Positions 57,136-64,000 of a DNA stretch of 64,000 bases are shown piece by piece. Position numbers and translations under genes: made by a program. The notes under the pieces were generated by a model, which was not told the origin of the DNA, did not search any database, and saw only the letters and a list, made by a program, of their open reading frames with translations. Within the stretch, counting starts at the first letter, position 1, and each line of letters starts with the position of its first letter. The stretch is from Nostoc sp. KVJ3 (lineage in GTDB: Bacteria > Cyanobacteriota > Cyanobacteriia > Cyanobacteriales > Nostocaceae): contig NZ_WWFG01000002.1 of the NCBI RefSeq assembly GCF_026127265.1, forward strand, positions 434,001 through 498,000. The letters run 5' to 3'.

Positions 57136-57690
57136 CTAGTTACGCCAAATCAATGTAGTACCGATTGGTTCTGTTTGTGGTACATCTATTGTCTGACCAA
57201 GAAATAGAGAGGCGATCGCAGTTCTCAAATATTGCTGTCGCACTGCTGATGCATCTTGGGGATGATCGTCAATTTTGCCTTTATAGCGGACTATACCATT
57301 GGCATCTATTAAAAAGGCCATTGGGGTTTTTGTTGCCCCAAAACTCTGAGTTACATCTTGTGTAGAGTCCCACAGGTAAGGAAAGTTCAAATCGTGACGC
57401 TGGGCGAAAGCTTTCATATTTTCAAAGCTTGGCCTAGTTTCATGATTACCATCACTACCATTCATGCCAATTAGTGTGAAGCCTTTGCGGGCAAATTCGG
57501 CTTGAATATTTTTTAGCCTGTCAATATACCACTCTACATAAGGACAGTGGTTACACATGGAAATAACGCCCACTGCTCGGAACTTCTCAAGATAACGCCT
57601 GAGATGGTGTACTCGATCGTCAATTCCTGGCAGTTCAAAATCGGGTGCATAGCTCCCGACGGGAGTATCGATTGTTTCTAGTATATTCAT
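57136..57690 (-). CDS. Thioredoxin-like (AhpC/TSA or resA-type) protein
   Basis: 184 aa. DFELPGIDDRVHHLRRYLEKFRAVGVISMCNHCPYVEWYIDRLKNIQAEF, with an active-site pair C-N-H-C in place of the usual W-C-x-x-C, then FTLIGMNGSDGNHE and TPMAFLIDANGIVRYKGKID, the thioredoxin cis-Pro region. This CNHCPYV form is a known thioredoxin-family subgroup in cyanobacteria, likely a redox or peroxide-related protein. No signal peptide. Confidence 0.82.
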   Translation of the reverse strand: MNILETIDTPVGSYAPDFELPGIDDRVHHLRRYLEKFRAVGVISMCNHCPYVEWYIDRLKNIQAEFARKGFTLIGMNGSDGNHETRPSFENMKAFAQRHDLNFPYLWDSTQDVTQSFGATKTPMAFLIDANGIVRYKGKIDDHPQDASAVRQQYLRTAIASLFLGQTIDVPQTEPIGTTLIWRN

Positions 57691-58140
57691 GTTGTCTGGC
57701 TCGCAGAACTAGGAACAAGAAAAATGTTGTTAAATTCAGCGTCAGTTTCCAGTTGCAAACCACCCCTTAGCCGATGCCTCATATTCTGACAATGTTATAG
57801 ACTCTCATTAGCGATCGTAAATTGTGAAACTACTGAATCTAGCACTGATGCTAATTCACTCACGTCTAAAAAATAGCAAAGATATTACTCACATTGGAGA
57901 AGTTATGATTCCTAATGCTGACATAATCTGAAGTTGTGACCAAATTACCTGTATCAATCAGATGAAAACTCTCTATCCTGGATCAAACCATTACCTAGAA
58001 GCTTTCATGGTGTATGTCTAAGCTATCACTAGAGCAAAGTATTTTATTTGAAAATCTGATAAATTTTATTCAAATTAAAAACAATTTTAATTGCCCCTTG
58101 CTACCCAAAGGCTTTTACCGTTATATTCATCAAACTTCCC
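57691..58140. other. Intergenic region before the hydrolase gene
   Basis: About 450 bp between divergent genes. An open frame at 58014-58334 reads into the hydrolase in another frame and is not called. AT-rich with no clear repeats; it contains the promoters of both neighbours. Confidence 0.5.
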
Positions 58141-59040
58141 ATGACAACCTCAAGTTCAAAAACAGCATTTTCCTCTACAAAAACCTGGATTTGGCAAGAT
58201 TTCCCTATCTGCTATCAAACCCAAGGAACTACCGGGCCAGCTGTTGTCCTCGTGCATGGATTTGGTGCTTCTTGGTGGCACTGGCGAAAAAATATTCCCG
58301 CATTAGCACAAAATTGTCGGGTTTATGCTATTGATTTGATTGGTTTTGGCGGTTCTGCAAAACCTCAACCTGGCGAAAAAATTGCCTACACTTTAGAAAC
58401 CTGGGGACAACAAGTTGCAGATTTTTGCCGCGAAGTAGTGGGTGAACCAGTTTTTTTAGTTGGAAATTCCATCGGCTGTATTGTCGCCATGCAAGCAGCA
58501 GTCAGCAACCCAGATATTGCCTTGGGAGTTGCATTACTCAACTGTTCTTTACGACTATTACACGATCGCAAACGGGTAACTTTACCTTGGACTCGTCGTT
58601 TTGGAGCGCCTTTACTACAACGTCTATTATCTATAAAAGCAGTTGGCGATTTCTTTTTTAATCAACTTGCTAAACCAAAAACAGTACGAAAGATTCTCCT
58701 CCAAGCCTATGCTAATCCTGAGATGGTGACAGATGAGTTGGTAGATATTCTCACTTCACCAGCAAGCGATCCGGGGGCTGTAGCTGTTTTCCTGGCATTT
58801 ACTTCTTATTCTACAGGGCCTCTACCAGAAGACCTTTTACCACTGCTACCATGTCCGGCGATTATCTTGTGGGGAACGGCTGATCCGTGGGAACCAATTA
58901 AGTTAGGTAGAGAATTAGCTAACTTTCCACAGGTACAAAAGTTTATTCCTTTAGAAGGAGTGGGGCATTGTCCACAAGATGAAGCACCGGAGTTAGTCAA
59001 TCCGATTTTACTCGATTGGATTTTGGAGCGATCGCGGTAA
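58141..59040 (+). CDS. Alpha/beta hydrolase
   Basis: 299 aa. Oxyanion HG motif VLVHGFGASWWHWRKNIPALA, nucleophile elbow LVGNSIGCIVAM (G-x-S-x-G), catalytic Asp in LWGTADPWEPIKLG and His in LEGVGHCPQDEAP. The Trp-rich start (KTWIWQDFPICYQTQG) matches the cyanobacterial/chloroplast subgroup close to pheophytinase-like and haloalkane-type hydrolases. Substrate unknown. Confidence 0.85.
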   Translation: MTTSSSKTAFSSTKTWIWQDFPICYQTQGTTGPAVVLVHGFGASWWHWRKNIPALAQNCRVYAIDLIGFGGSAKPQPGEKIAYTLETWGQQVADFCREVVGEPVFLVGNSIGCIVAMQAAVSNPDIALGVALLNCSLRLLHDRKRVTLPWTRRFGAPLLQRLLSIKAVGDFFFNQLAKPKTVRKILLQAYANPEMVTDELVDILTSPASDPGAVAVFLAFTSYSTGPLPEDLLPLLPCPAIILWGTADPWEPIKLGRELANFPQVQKFIPLEGVGHCPQDEAPELVNPILLDWILERSR

Positions 59041-59234
59041 GAGGTAAGGAAAAATCGTTCGCGTAGTGTGCCGGAGGCATACCACAGAGGCACAGAGAAC
59101 ACAGAGTAATAAGAGTTTGAGAGGTATTTTGCGTTAAGTTTACACCTATGTGCCCCTAGGACTGACTAACTAATCCCTCAAAAGCTTGGAGTATTGTTTT
59201 AAACTCTAAGTTACTATAGTGAACTTTAAAAACT

Positions 59235-60707
59235 ATGCTGACCCAAGACAAAAAACAACGCAACTGGAAACCTATCATCAAAGCGTTCGAGGTTGTCCTT
59301 GGTAAAAATGGTGTGGTGCAACGCCGCGAAGAACTGATTACTTATGAATGCGATGGTTTAACAGGCTATCGCCAACGTCCGGCTGTGGTGGTGTTACCCA
59401 GGACAACAGAACAAGTTGCTCAAATTGTCAAGATATGCAATCAATATTCTGTCCCCTTCATAGCACGCGGCTCTGGCACTGGTCTATCTGGCGGCGCTTT
59501 ACCAGTGGAAAACTCTATTTTGATTGTTACTTCCTTAATGCGACAAATCCTCAGCATTGATTTGGAAAATCAACGCGCAATTGTCCAGCCAGGGGTGATT
59601 AATAGTTGGGTAACACAAGCCGTTAGTGGTGCTGGTTTTTACTACGCTCCTGACCCATCTAGTCAAATTATCTGCTCTATTGGAGGCAATATTGCCGAAA
59701 ATTCTGGTGGCGTACATTGTCTTAAATATGGTGTCACTACTAACCACGTTTTAGGATTAAAAATTGTCACACCGGAAGGGGAAATTGTCGATTTAGGTGG
59801 ACAAATCCCGGAAATGCCTGGTTATGATTTAACCGGTGTATTTGTTGGTTCTGAAGGCACTTTAGGAATTGCTACAGAAATTACTTTGCGAATTCTCAAA
59901 AGTGCAGAATCAATTTGTGTGCTGTTGGCAGATTTTACCAGTATTGAAGCTGCCGGAGCAACTGTTTCTGACATTATCAGCGCTGGGATTATTCCCGGTG
60001 GTATGGAAATGATGGATAACTTCAGCATCAATGCAGTTGAGGATGTTGTCGCCACAAATTGTTATCCCCGCGATGCTACTGCTATTTTATTAATCGAAAT
60101 TGACGGGTTAGAAGTAGAAGTTGCAGGGAATAAGCAGCGAGTTACTGAAATTTGTGAAAAAAATGGGGCGCGAAATGTCACTTCAGCTAGCGATCCAGAA
60201 ACCAGATTGAAATTATGGAAAGGACGTAAAGCCGCTTTTGCTGCTGCTGGCCATTTAAGTCCCGATTATTATGTGCAAGATGGTGTAATTCCTCGGACTC
60301 AATTGCCTTATGTTCTGCATGAAATTGAGACATTAAGCGAACAATATGGTTATCGAGTTGCTAATGTATTTCATGCTGGCGATGGCAATCTTCATCCACT
60401 AATTCTTTATGATAACTCTGTGCCTGGAGCATTGGAACAAGTGGAAGAAATGGGTGGAAAAATTCTCAAACTTTGTGTAGAAGTAGGTGGCAGTATTTCT
60501 GGTGAGCATGGAATTGGTGCAGAGAAAAAGTGTTATATGCCACAGATGTTTAGCGAAGTTGATTTAGAAACTATGCAATGGGTGCGGCAAGTTTTTAATC
60601 CTAAAGGTTTAGCAAATCCTGAAAAGATATTCCCTACACCAAAAACTTGTGGTGAAGCTGCAAATGCATCAGCTATCAAGCAATTTGAAGGCGTGGAAAG
60701 ATTTTAA
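59235..60707 (+). CDS. glcD: Glycolate oxidase/dehydrogenase subunit GlcD
   Basis: 490 aa. FAD-binding domain (PCMH type): VPFIARGSGTGLSGGALP, GGNIAENSGGVHCLKYGVTTNHVLGLKIVTPEGEIVDLGG, VFVGSEGTLGIATEITLRI; C-terminal cap with NVFHAGDGNLHPLILYD and SGEHGIGAEKKCYM. Oxidises glycolate from photorespiration to glyoxylate; D-lactate dehydrogenase activity of the same fold is possible. GlcE/GlcF are not adjacent. Confidence 0.92.
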   Translation: MLTQDKKQRNWKPIIKAFEVVLGKNGVVQRREELITYECDGLTGYRQRPAVVVLPRTTEQVAQIVKICNQYSVPFIARGSGTGLSGGALPVENSILIVTSLMRQILSIDLENQRAIVQPGVINSWVTQAVSGAGFYYAPDPSSQIICSIGGNIAENSGGVHCLKYGVTTNHVLGLKIVTPEGEIVDLGGQIPEMPGYDLTGVFVGSEGTLGIATEITLRILKSAESICVLLADFTSIEAAGATVSDIISAGIIPGGMEMMDNFSINAVEDVVATNCYPRDATAILLIEIDGLEVEVAGNKQRVTEICEKNGARNVTSASDPETRLKLWKGRKAAFAAAGHLSPDYYVQDGVIPRTQLPYVLHEIETLSEQYGYRVANVFHAGDGNLHPLILYDNSVPGALEQVEEMGGKILKLCVEVGGSISGEHGIGAEKKCYMPQMFSEVDLETMQWVRQVFNPKGLANPEKIFPTPKTCGEAANASAIKQFEGVERF

Positions 60708-61372
60708 TAAGAAGTGATGAAGTAAATGATAAGTTTATGAAGTTTTGACTTTTCACAAGCGTGGAAAGTCATCTCAAAGGTTTAATGTAGCGTAGCGATC
60801 GCCAGAAAAGTTACTTGTTTTTTTGTGGTATTAAATAAAGAGCAAGATACTTGTATTTTCCCGGATAACTTGATAAGATTCTATGTATTAAGCTTCACAT
60901 TTGAGCTTAACAAGATCATAAAAGCCCTCTTCTCCTGGTAAAATCTCGGAGATTTATTTCCTTGTATACATAGTCCGTCCCATTATTTCTGAATGGTTAT
61001 AAAAGTTTGTAGTCAGCACTTAAGTGCTTGAAATTGAGCGATTTATCGCTCAATACAAACCTTAGACTTTTAGCAGTCTGTCAAACCCATTTTGACGGTT
61101 GGAGAGATGCGATAAATCGCCATCTCTACAAAAAATTTATTCGTCAATTATTTCTTGACAGACTATTAGCGGCTTATTTATAGATTATTTAGACTCCCGC
61201 GAACTGAAAGCTGTAGTGTCTTACAAGCTGAAGAAGGCTGAGTCTGGATCGTCTTAATAGGCTCAATTTTTGATGAAAAGATTGGGTAAAGGTTCTATCC
61301 GTGATGCGGAGTTGTTGAGTCAGTCTGACTCAGTAACTCCGCACCAAAGAATACAGAACCAAAGGATAGAGA
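60708..61372. repeat. Intergenic region with dispersed repeats
   Basis: About 660 bp. 61006-61075 carries a copy of the AGTTTGTAGT/ACAAACC element (compare 16165-16240); 61090-61130 a GATGCGATAAATCGCCATC hairpin-type repeat of the GAGACG family. No gene seen. The last 100 bp is the leader of the haem-binding gene. Confidence 0.6.
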
Positions 61373-61888
61373 ATGTATCTGAGAAAGTTAGTTAAGTATG
61401 GGATTTTTGTAGTAATGCTCGTCATCGGGTTCTGTTTCACAGCAATTGCCCGTGGTTATGAAATTCCACCCCCACCTCAGCAAGTGGCGATCGCTCAACA
61501 GACGAGCGATCTCATGTTTAACACTTTGTTCGCAGCGCTGACGCAGGAGTTTAACGAAACTACTGCACAGAACGTAGAGCAAGGTAAGCAGTCCATCTCG
61601 CTAATATTTAACGATCAGAATAAAGATATGCGACTGGTTGGTACTTATGGCCCACTTAAGGAAAGCGATCGCCCCCGCGACAACTTCGAGTTTCAGGCAA
61701 ACGCGCTGGCACTGGCTGGACAGGCATACACAGCCGTCCAAAAGGTGGATAATAAATGGTATTATCGACGCTCGATCCCTCTGAGTAACTTCAGAGCGGA
61801 GTGTGCCCTCTGCCACGTCAATTTCCCGGCTGGCCCAACCTCAGACCAAGTAGGCGCGCTCATGCTCAGAGTGCCAATCAATAATTAA
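61373..61888 (+). CDS. Exported Tll0287/DUF3365-like haem-binding protein
   Basis: 171 aa. Signal peptide (KYGIFVVMLVIGFCFTAIARG), then a single Tll0287-like domain: LMFNTLFAALTQEFNETTAQ, MRLVGTYGPLKESDRPRDNFEFQANALALAGQAYTAVQKVDNKWYYRRSIPLSNFRAECALCHVNF, with one CxxCH haem c motif close to the C-terminus. A small soluble periplasmic or lumenal haem protein, possibly a redox sensor or carrier. The same domain heads the receptor at 450-1349. Confidence 0.82.
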   Translation: MYLRKLVKYGIFVVMLVIGFCFTAIARGYEIPPPPQQVAIAQQTSDLMFNTLFAALTQEFNETTAQNVEQGKQSISLIFNDQNKDMRLVGTYGPLKESDRPRDNFEFQANALALAGQAYTAVQKVDNKWYYRRSIPLSNFRAECALCHVNFPAGPTSDQVGALMLRVPINN

Positions 61889-62172
61889 GGGACTTCCAAA
61901 AAATAAAATAATTATTGTATGAAGCTAGGGGTCAGTGATGCTGATGCAACACTGAGTTAATGATTTATACAGGGCTTATGCATTACTTAAGCTCTAATTC
62001 TTGCGTGGCGGTAATTCATGAATTACCGCTACTTTCGTTAGTATATTTATAACCCGGAATTCTGATTCCTAACCTCTAATTTAATCATCGTTTATTCACA
62101 TATCCCGGATAATTACAATTTTATTTTGTAGCTATATATAATATTCCGATCGCACTAGGTCACGCTTACATA

Positions 62173-63420
62173 ATGAATCGGGTTGCTCGCCGTTGTGTTT
62201 CTTACTTAATGTGTTTGGGATTCGTAGTCCTTTTAACAGTTTATTCACTCTCTACAGTCTCTTCACTCCCAGTTTATTCCCAAAAAATCAGTCCTTTAAC
62301 TACAGAAATTCGCGGTGTTTGGCTAACTAACGTTGCTAGTGGTGTATTATTTGTCCCTTGGGGAATTAACCGTGCTATTAGCCAATTATCGGATCTCAAC
62401 TTTAATACAATTTATCCTGTAGTTTGGAACCGAGGACATACTTTTTATAAAAGCGCTGTAGCTGAAATGACTACAGGCTCAGATAGTCAACCTTTTCTCA
62501 AGTTTATGCACGGCGGACAGGATGTTTTAACAAAGATAGTAACACTTGCTAAAAAGAAAGATTTGAGAGTCATTCCCTGGTTTGAATACGGGTTTATGAC
62601 ACCACATTATTCGCAATTAGCAAGGCGTTATCCCGACTGGTTAACAATTGGGCAAGAAGGTATAAAGTCTATTCAAGATGCACCACCGGAAGAAATTGAT
62701 AATAGTTTGGTGAGCAAGCTAGCTTGGTTGAATCCCTTACATCCGCAAGTACAAGAGTTTTTTAAAGGGCTAATTTTGGAAGTAGTCAGGGATTACGATG
62801 TGGATGGGATTCAGATTGATGACCATTTTGGAATGCCCGTACAGTTTGGCTACGATCGCTTCACTATTGAACTCTACCAGCAAGAACATCAAGGCAAAAG
62901 TCCTCCTATCGACCCTTTTAACTCAGAATGGATGCGTTGGCGGGCAGACAAAATTACTGATTTCATGGCAGAAATCTATCAAGCTGTGAAGGCAGTGAAA
63001 CCAAAAGCCAGAATATCTTTGTCTCCTAATTATCAAGCTTTTGCCTACAAATACTATTTGCAAGATTGGGAGAATTGGGTAAAAAAAGGTTTAGTTAATG
63101 AGTTAATTTTACAGGTTTATCGAAATGACAAAAGCTCTTTTATTGCTCAACTAGAACAACCATCTGTGAAATTGGCTCAAAGTTTAATCCCTGTAGAAAT
63201 TGGGATATCAACAGGAACAGTACGTAATCCTGTGAAAATGGCACAAGTTAGAGAACAGGTTCAAGCTGTGCGCGATCGCAATTTTGACGGCATCTCCTTT
63301 TTCTACTGGGAAAGTCTCTGGGGTTACATCGTGCCAGAATCACCCCAACAGCGACGCAAAGCTTTTTTTGAGATGTTTAATGCTAAAACTGTCAGACTAT
63401 TAAAACCAAAGAAACTTTGA
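62173..63420 (+). CDS. Exported glycosyl-hydrolase-like protein (GHL10/DUF187)
   Basis: 415 aa. N-terminal signal or anchor (YLMCLGFVVLLTVYSLSTVSS). GHL10 marks: TTEIRGVWLTNVASGVLFVPWGINRAISQLSDLNFNTIYPVVWNRG, LRVIPWFEYGFM, LAWLNPLHPQVQEFFKGLILEVVRDYDVDGIQIDDHFGMP, ARISLSPNYQAFA. A TIM-barrel, probably acting on peptidoglycan or exopolysaccharide; GHL10 enzymes are only partly characterised. Coupled to the next gene by a 4-bp overlap. Confidence 0.87.
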   Translation: MNRVARRCVSYLMCLGFVVLLTVYSLSTVSSLPVYSQKISPLTTEIRGVWLTNVASGVLFVPWGINRAISQLSDLNFNTIYPVVWNRGHTFYKSAVAEMTTGSDSQPFLKFMHGGQDVLTKIVTLAKKKDLRVIPWFEYGFMTPHYSQLARRYPDWLTIGQEGIKSIQDAPPEEIDNSLVSKLAWLNPLHPQVQEFFKGLILEVVRDYDVDGIQIDDHFGMPVQFGYDRFTIELYQQEHQGKSPPIDPFNSEWMRWRADKITDFMAEIYQAVKAVKPKARISLSPNYQAFAYKYYLQDWENWVKKGLVNELILQVYRNDKSSFIAQLEQPSVKLAQSLIPVEIGISTGTVRNPVKMAQVREQVQAVRDRNFDGISFFYWESLWGYIVPESPQQRRKAFFEMFNAKTVRLLKPKKL

Positions 63421-63983
63421 TGCCATTCGCGCCGGAAAATCCTAGATTTAGCTTTACATTACTGTGGACTCTCGCTACTTTTGGCGGTTTTTTATTGAGT
63501 TTACTTTTTATTGAAGTTGGCGAGAAGCCATATATTGGGGTAGTAGAAGCAGCTATGGGCGGATTTGCGATCGCACTTCCTCAAGGTTGTCTTCTCAAAG
63601 AACCTGTATTTTGCATTAGGTGGATTTTGTCAAGTCTTTTGGGTTGGAGTATCATCACCGCCATCGGTATTGGTGCTATCGGTTGGATAGTACCTAGCAC
63701 TCAGATTCTTCCTTTGAGAATCTTGTCGGGAGCGATTTATGGGGCGCTCGGCGGCTTGGGGATTGGATTGGCGCAATGGTTGGCAATTCCCCAGCCGCTG
63801 GCGTGGCGATGGATATTTGTCTCTTCGGTAAGTTGGGCTGTTGCTATCCCTGCGGGTTCTGCTGTGGGGATGATTTTGCACCGCTTAACGCAGTTATTCT
63901 TAGGCGAAGTTATGGGATTAGGCATCACCTGGTTGCTGGTTGGTATCCTCACGGGAATGAATGCTCATAAATTGCGATCGTAG
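63417..63983 (+). CDS. Hypothetical polytopic membrane protein
   Basis: 188 aa with about five or six membrane helices: FSFTLLWTLATFGGFLLSLLFI, GVVEAAMGGFAIALPQGCLL, WILSSLLGWSIITAIGIGAIGWIV, LRILSGAIYGALGGLGIGLAQWLAI, WRWIFVSSVSWAVAIPAGSAVGMIL and GLGITWLLVGILTGM. The spaced AQWL/QGCLL pieces (A-x-Q-x-x-x-L) resemble a common cyanobacterial family of unknown function. Start overlaps the stop of the GHL10 gene (ATGA). Confidence 0.75.
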   Translation: MMPFAPENPRFSFTLLWTLATFGGFLLSLLFIEVGEKPYIGVVEAAMGGFAIALPQGCLLKEPVFCIRWILSSLLGWSIITAIGIGAIGWIVPSTQILPLRILSGAIYGALGGLGIGLAQWLAIPQPLAWRWIFVSSVSWAVAIPAGSAVGMILHRLTQLFLGEVMGLGITWLLVGILTGMNAHKLRS

Positions 63984-64000
63984 ACAAACCAAGCAATCAT

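Overview
The window looks like a chromosomal segment of a filamentous, Nostoc-type cyanobacterium. The evidence is many HIP1 octamers (GCGATCGC) in the flanks, TTGGGCA-type heptamer and CCCCTGCT-type tandem runs between genes, hairpin repeats built on GTAGAGACG, and cyanobacterial gene families (DUF3143 next to a J-domain gene, Tll0287/DUF3365 proteins, a geranylgeranyl reductase family protein, HisZ, GlcD).

1-28.6 kb is ordinary chromosome: J-domain proteins, a DUF3365-HAMP receptor, a large DUF4157 (eCIS-type) protein, a sugar-binding lipoprotein, a glycosyltransferase/methyltransferase cluster, LD-carboxypeptidase, an orphan HicB overlapping pgsA, aspartate ammonia-lyase, pyrophosphatase, PanD, a metallo-beta-lactamase-fold protein without its metal motif, a Tat-type carbonic anhydrase, LivF, ferredoxins, HisZ, a J-TPR protein, an inositol phosphatase and an SNase lipoprotein.

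28,689-48,798 is a 20,110-bp integrative element. It sits in the anticodon stem-loop of tRNA-Ser(GGA) between two copies of a 19-bp core. The element supplies a new, different 3' half for the tRNA, and the displaced original 3' half lies at the right end next to the tyrosine integrase. Inside are an RHH regulator with its own operators, strings of tiny overlapping genes, a P-loop ATPase, a frameshifted PAPS-reductase/DndC-like gene, a PD-(D/E)XK-like protein, a protein with a C-terminal SAP/Rho-N-like motif, a divergent pair of operons that looks like a virion or surface module ending in a LamG fibre-like protein, and the integrase. I recognise no terminase, portal, tail or conjugation gene. 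Seven copies of an ~90-bp element, built from TGWCA pentamers at an exact 12-bp period and mostly framed by GATACC/GGTATA-like ends, separate the gene modules. This modular, virus-like element and its punctuation repeat are the best candidates here for something undescribed.

48.8-54.5 kb is a degraded accessory zone: a frameshifted IS1182-like transposase and a DNA-binding gene between 30-bp inverted repeats, a membrane protein, a Tse2-like toxin pair, a VapBC-type pair, and a Uma2 gene with the 3' relics of two more. 54.5-64 kb returns to core genes: geranylgeranyl reductase family, pyrH-frr with a clear terminator, a thioredoxin-like protein, an alpha/beta hydrolase, glcD, a haem-binding Tll0287-like protein, a GHL10 glycosidase-like protein and a coupled membrane protein.
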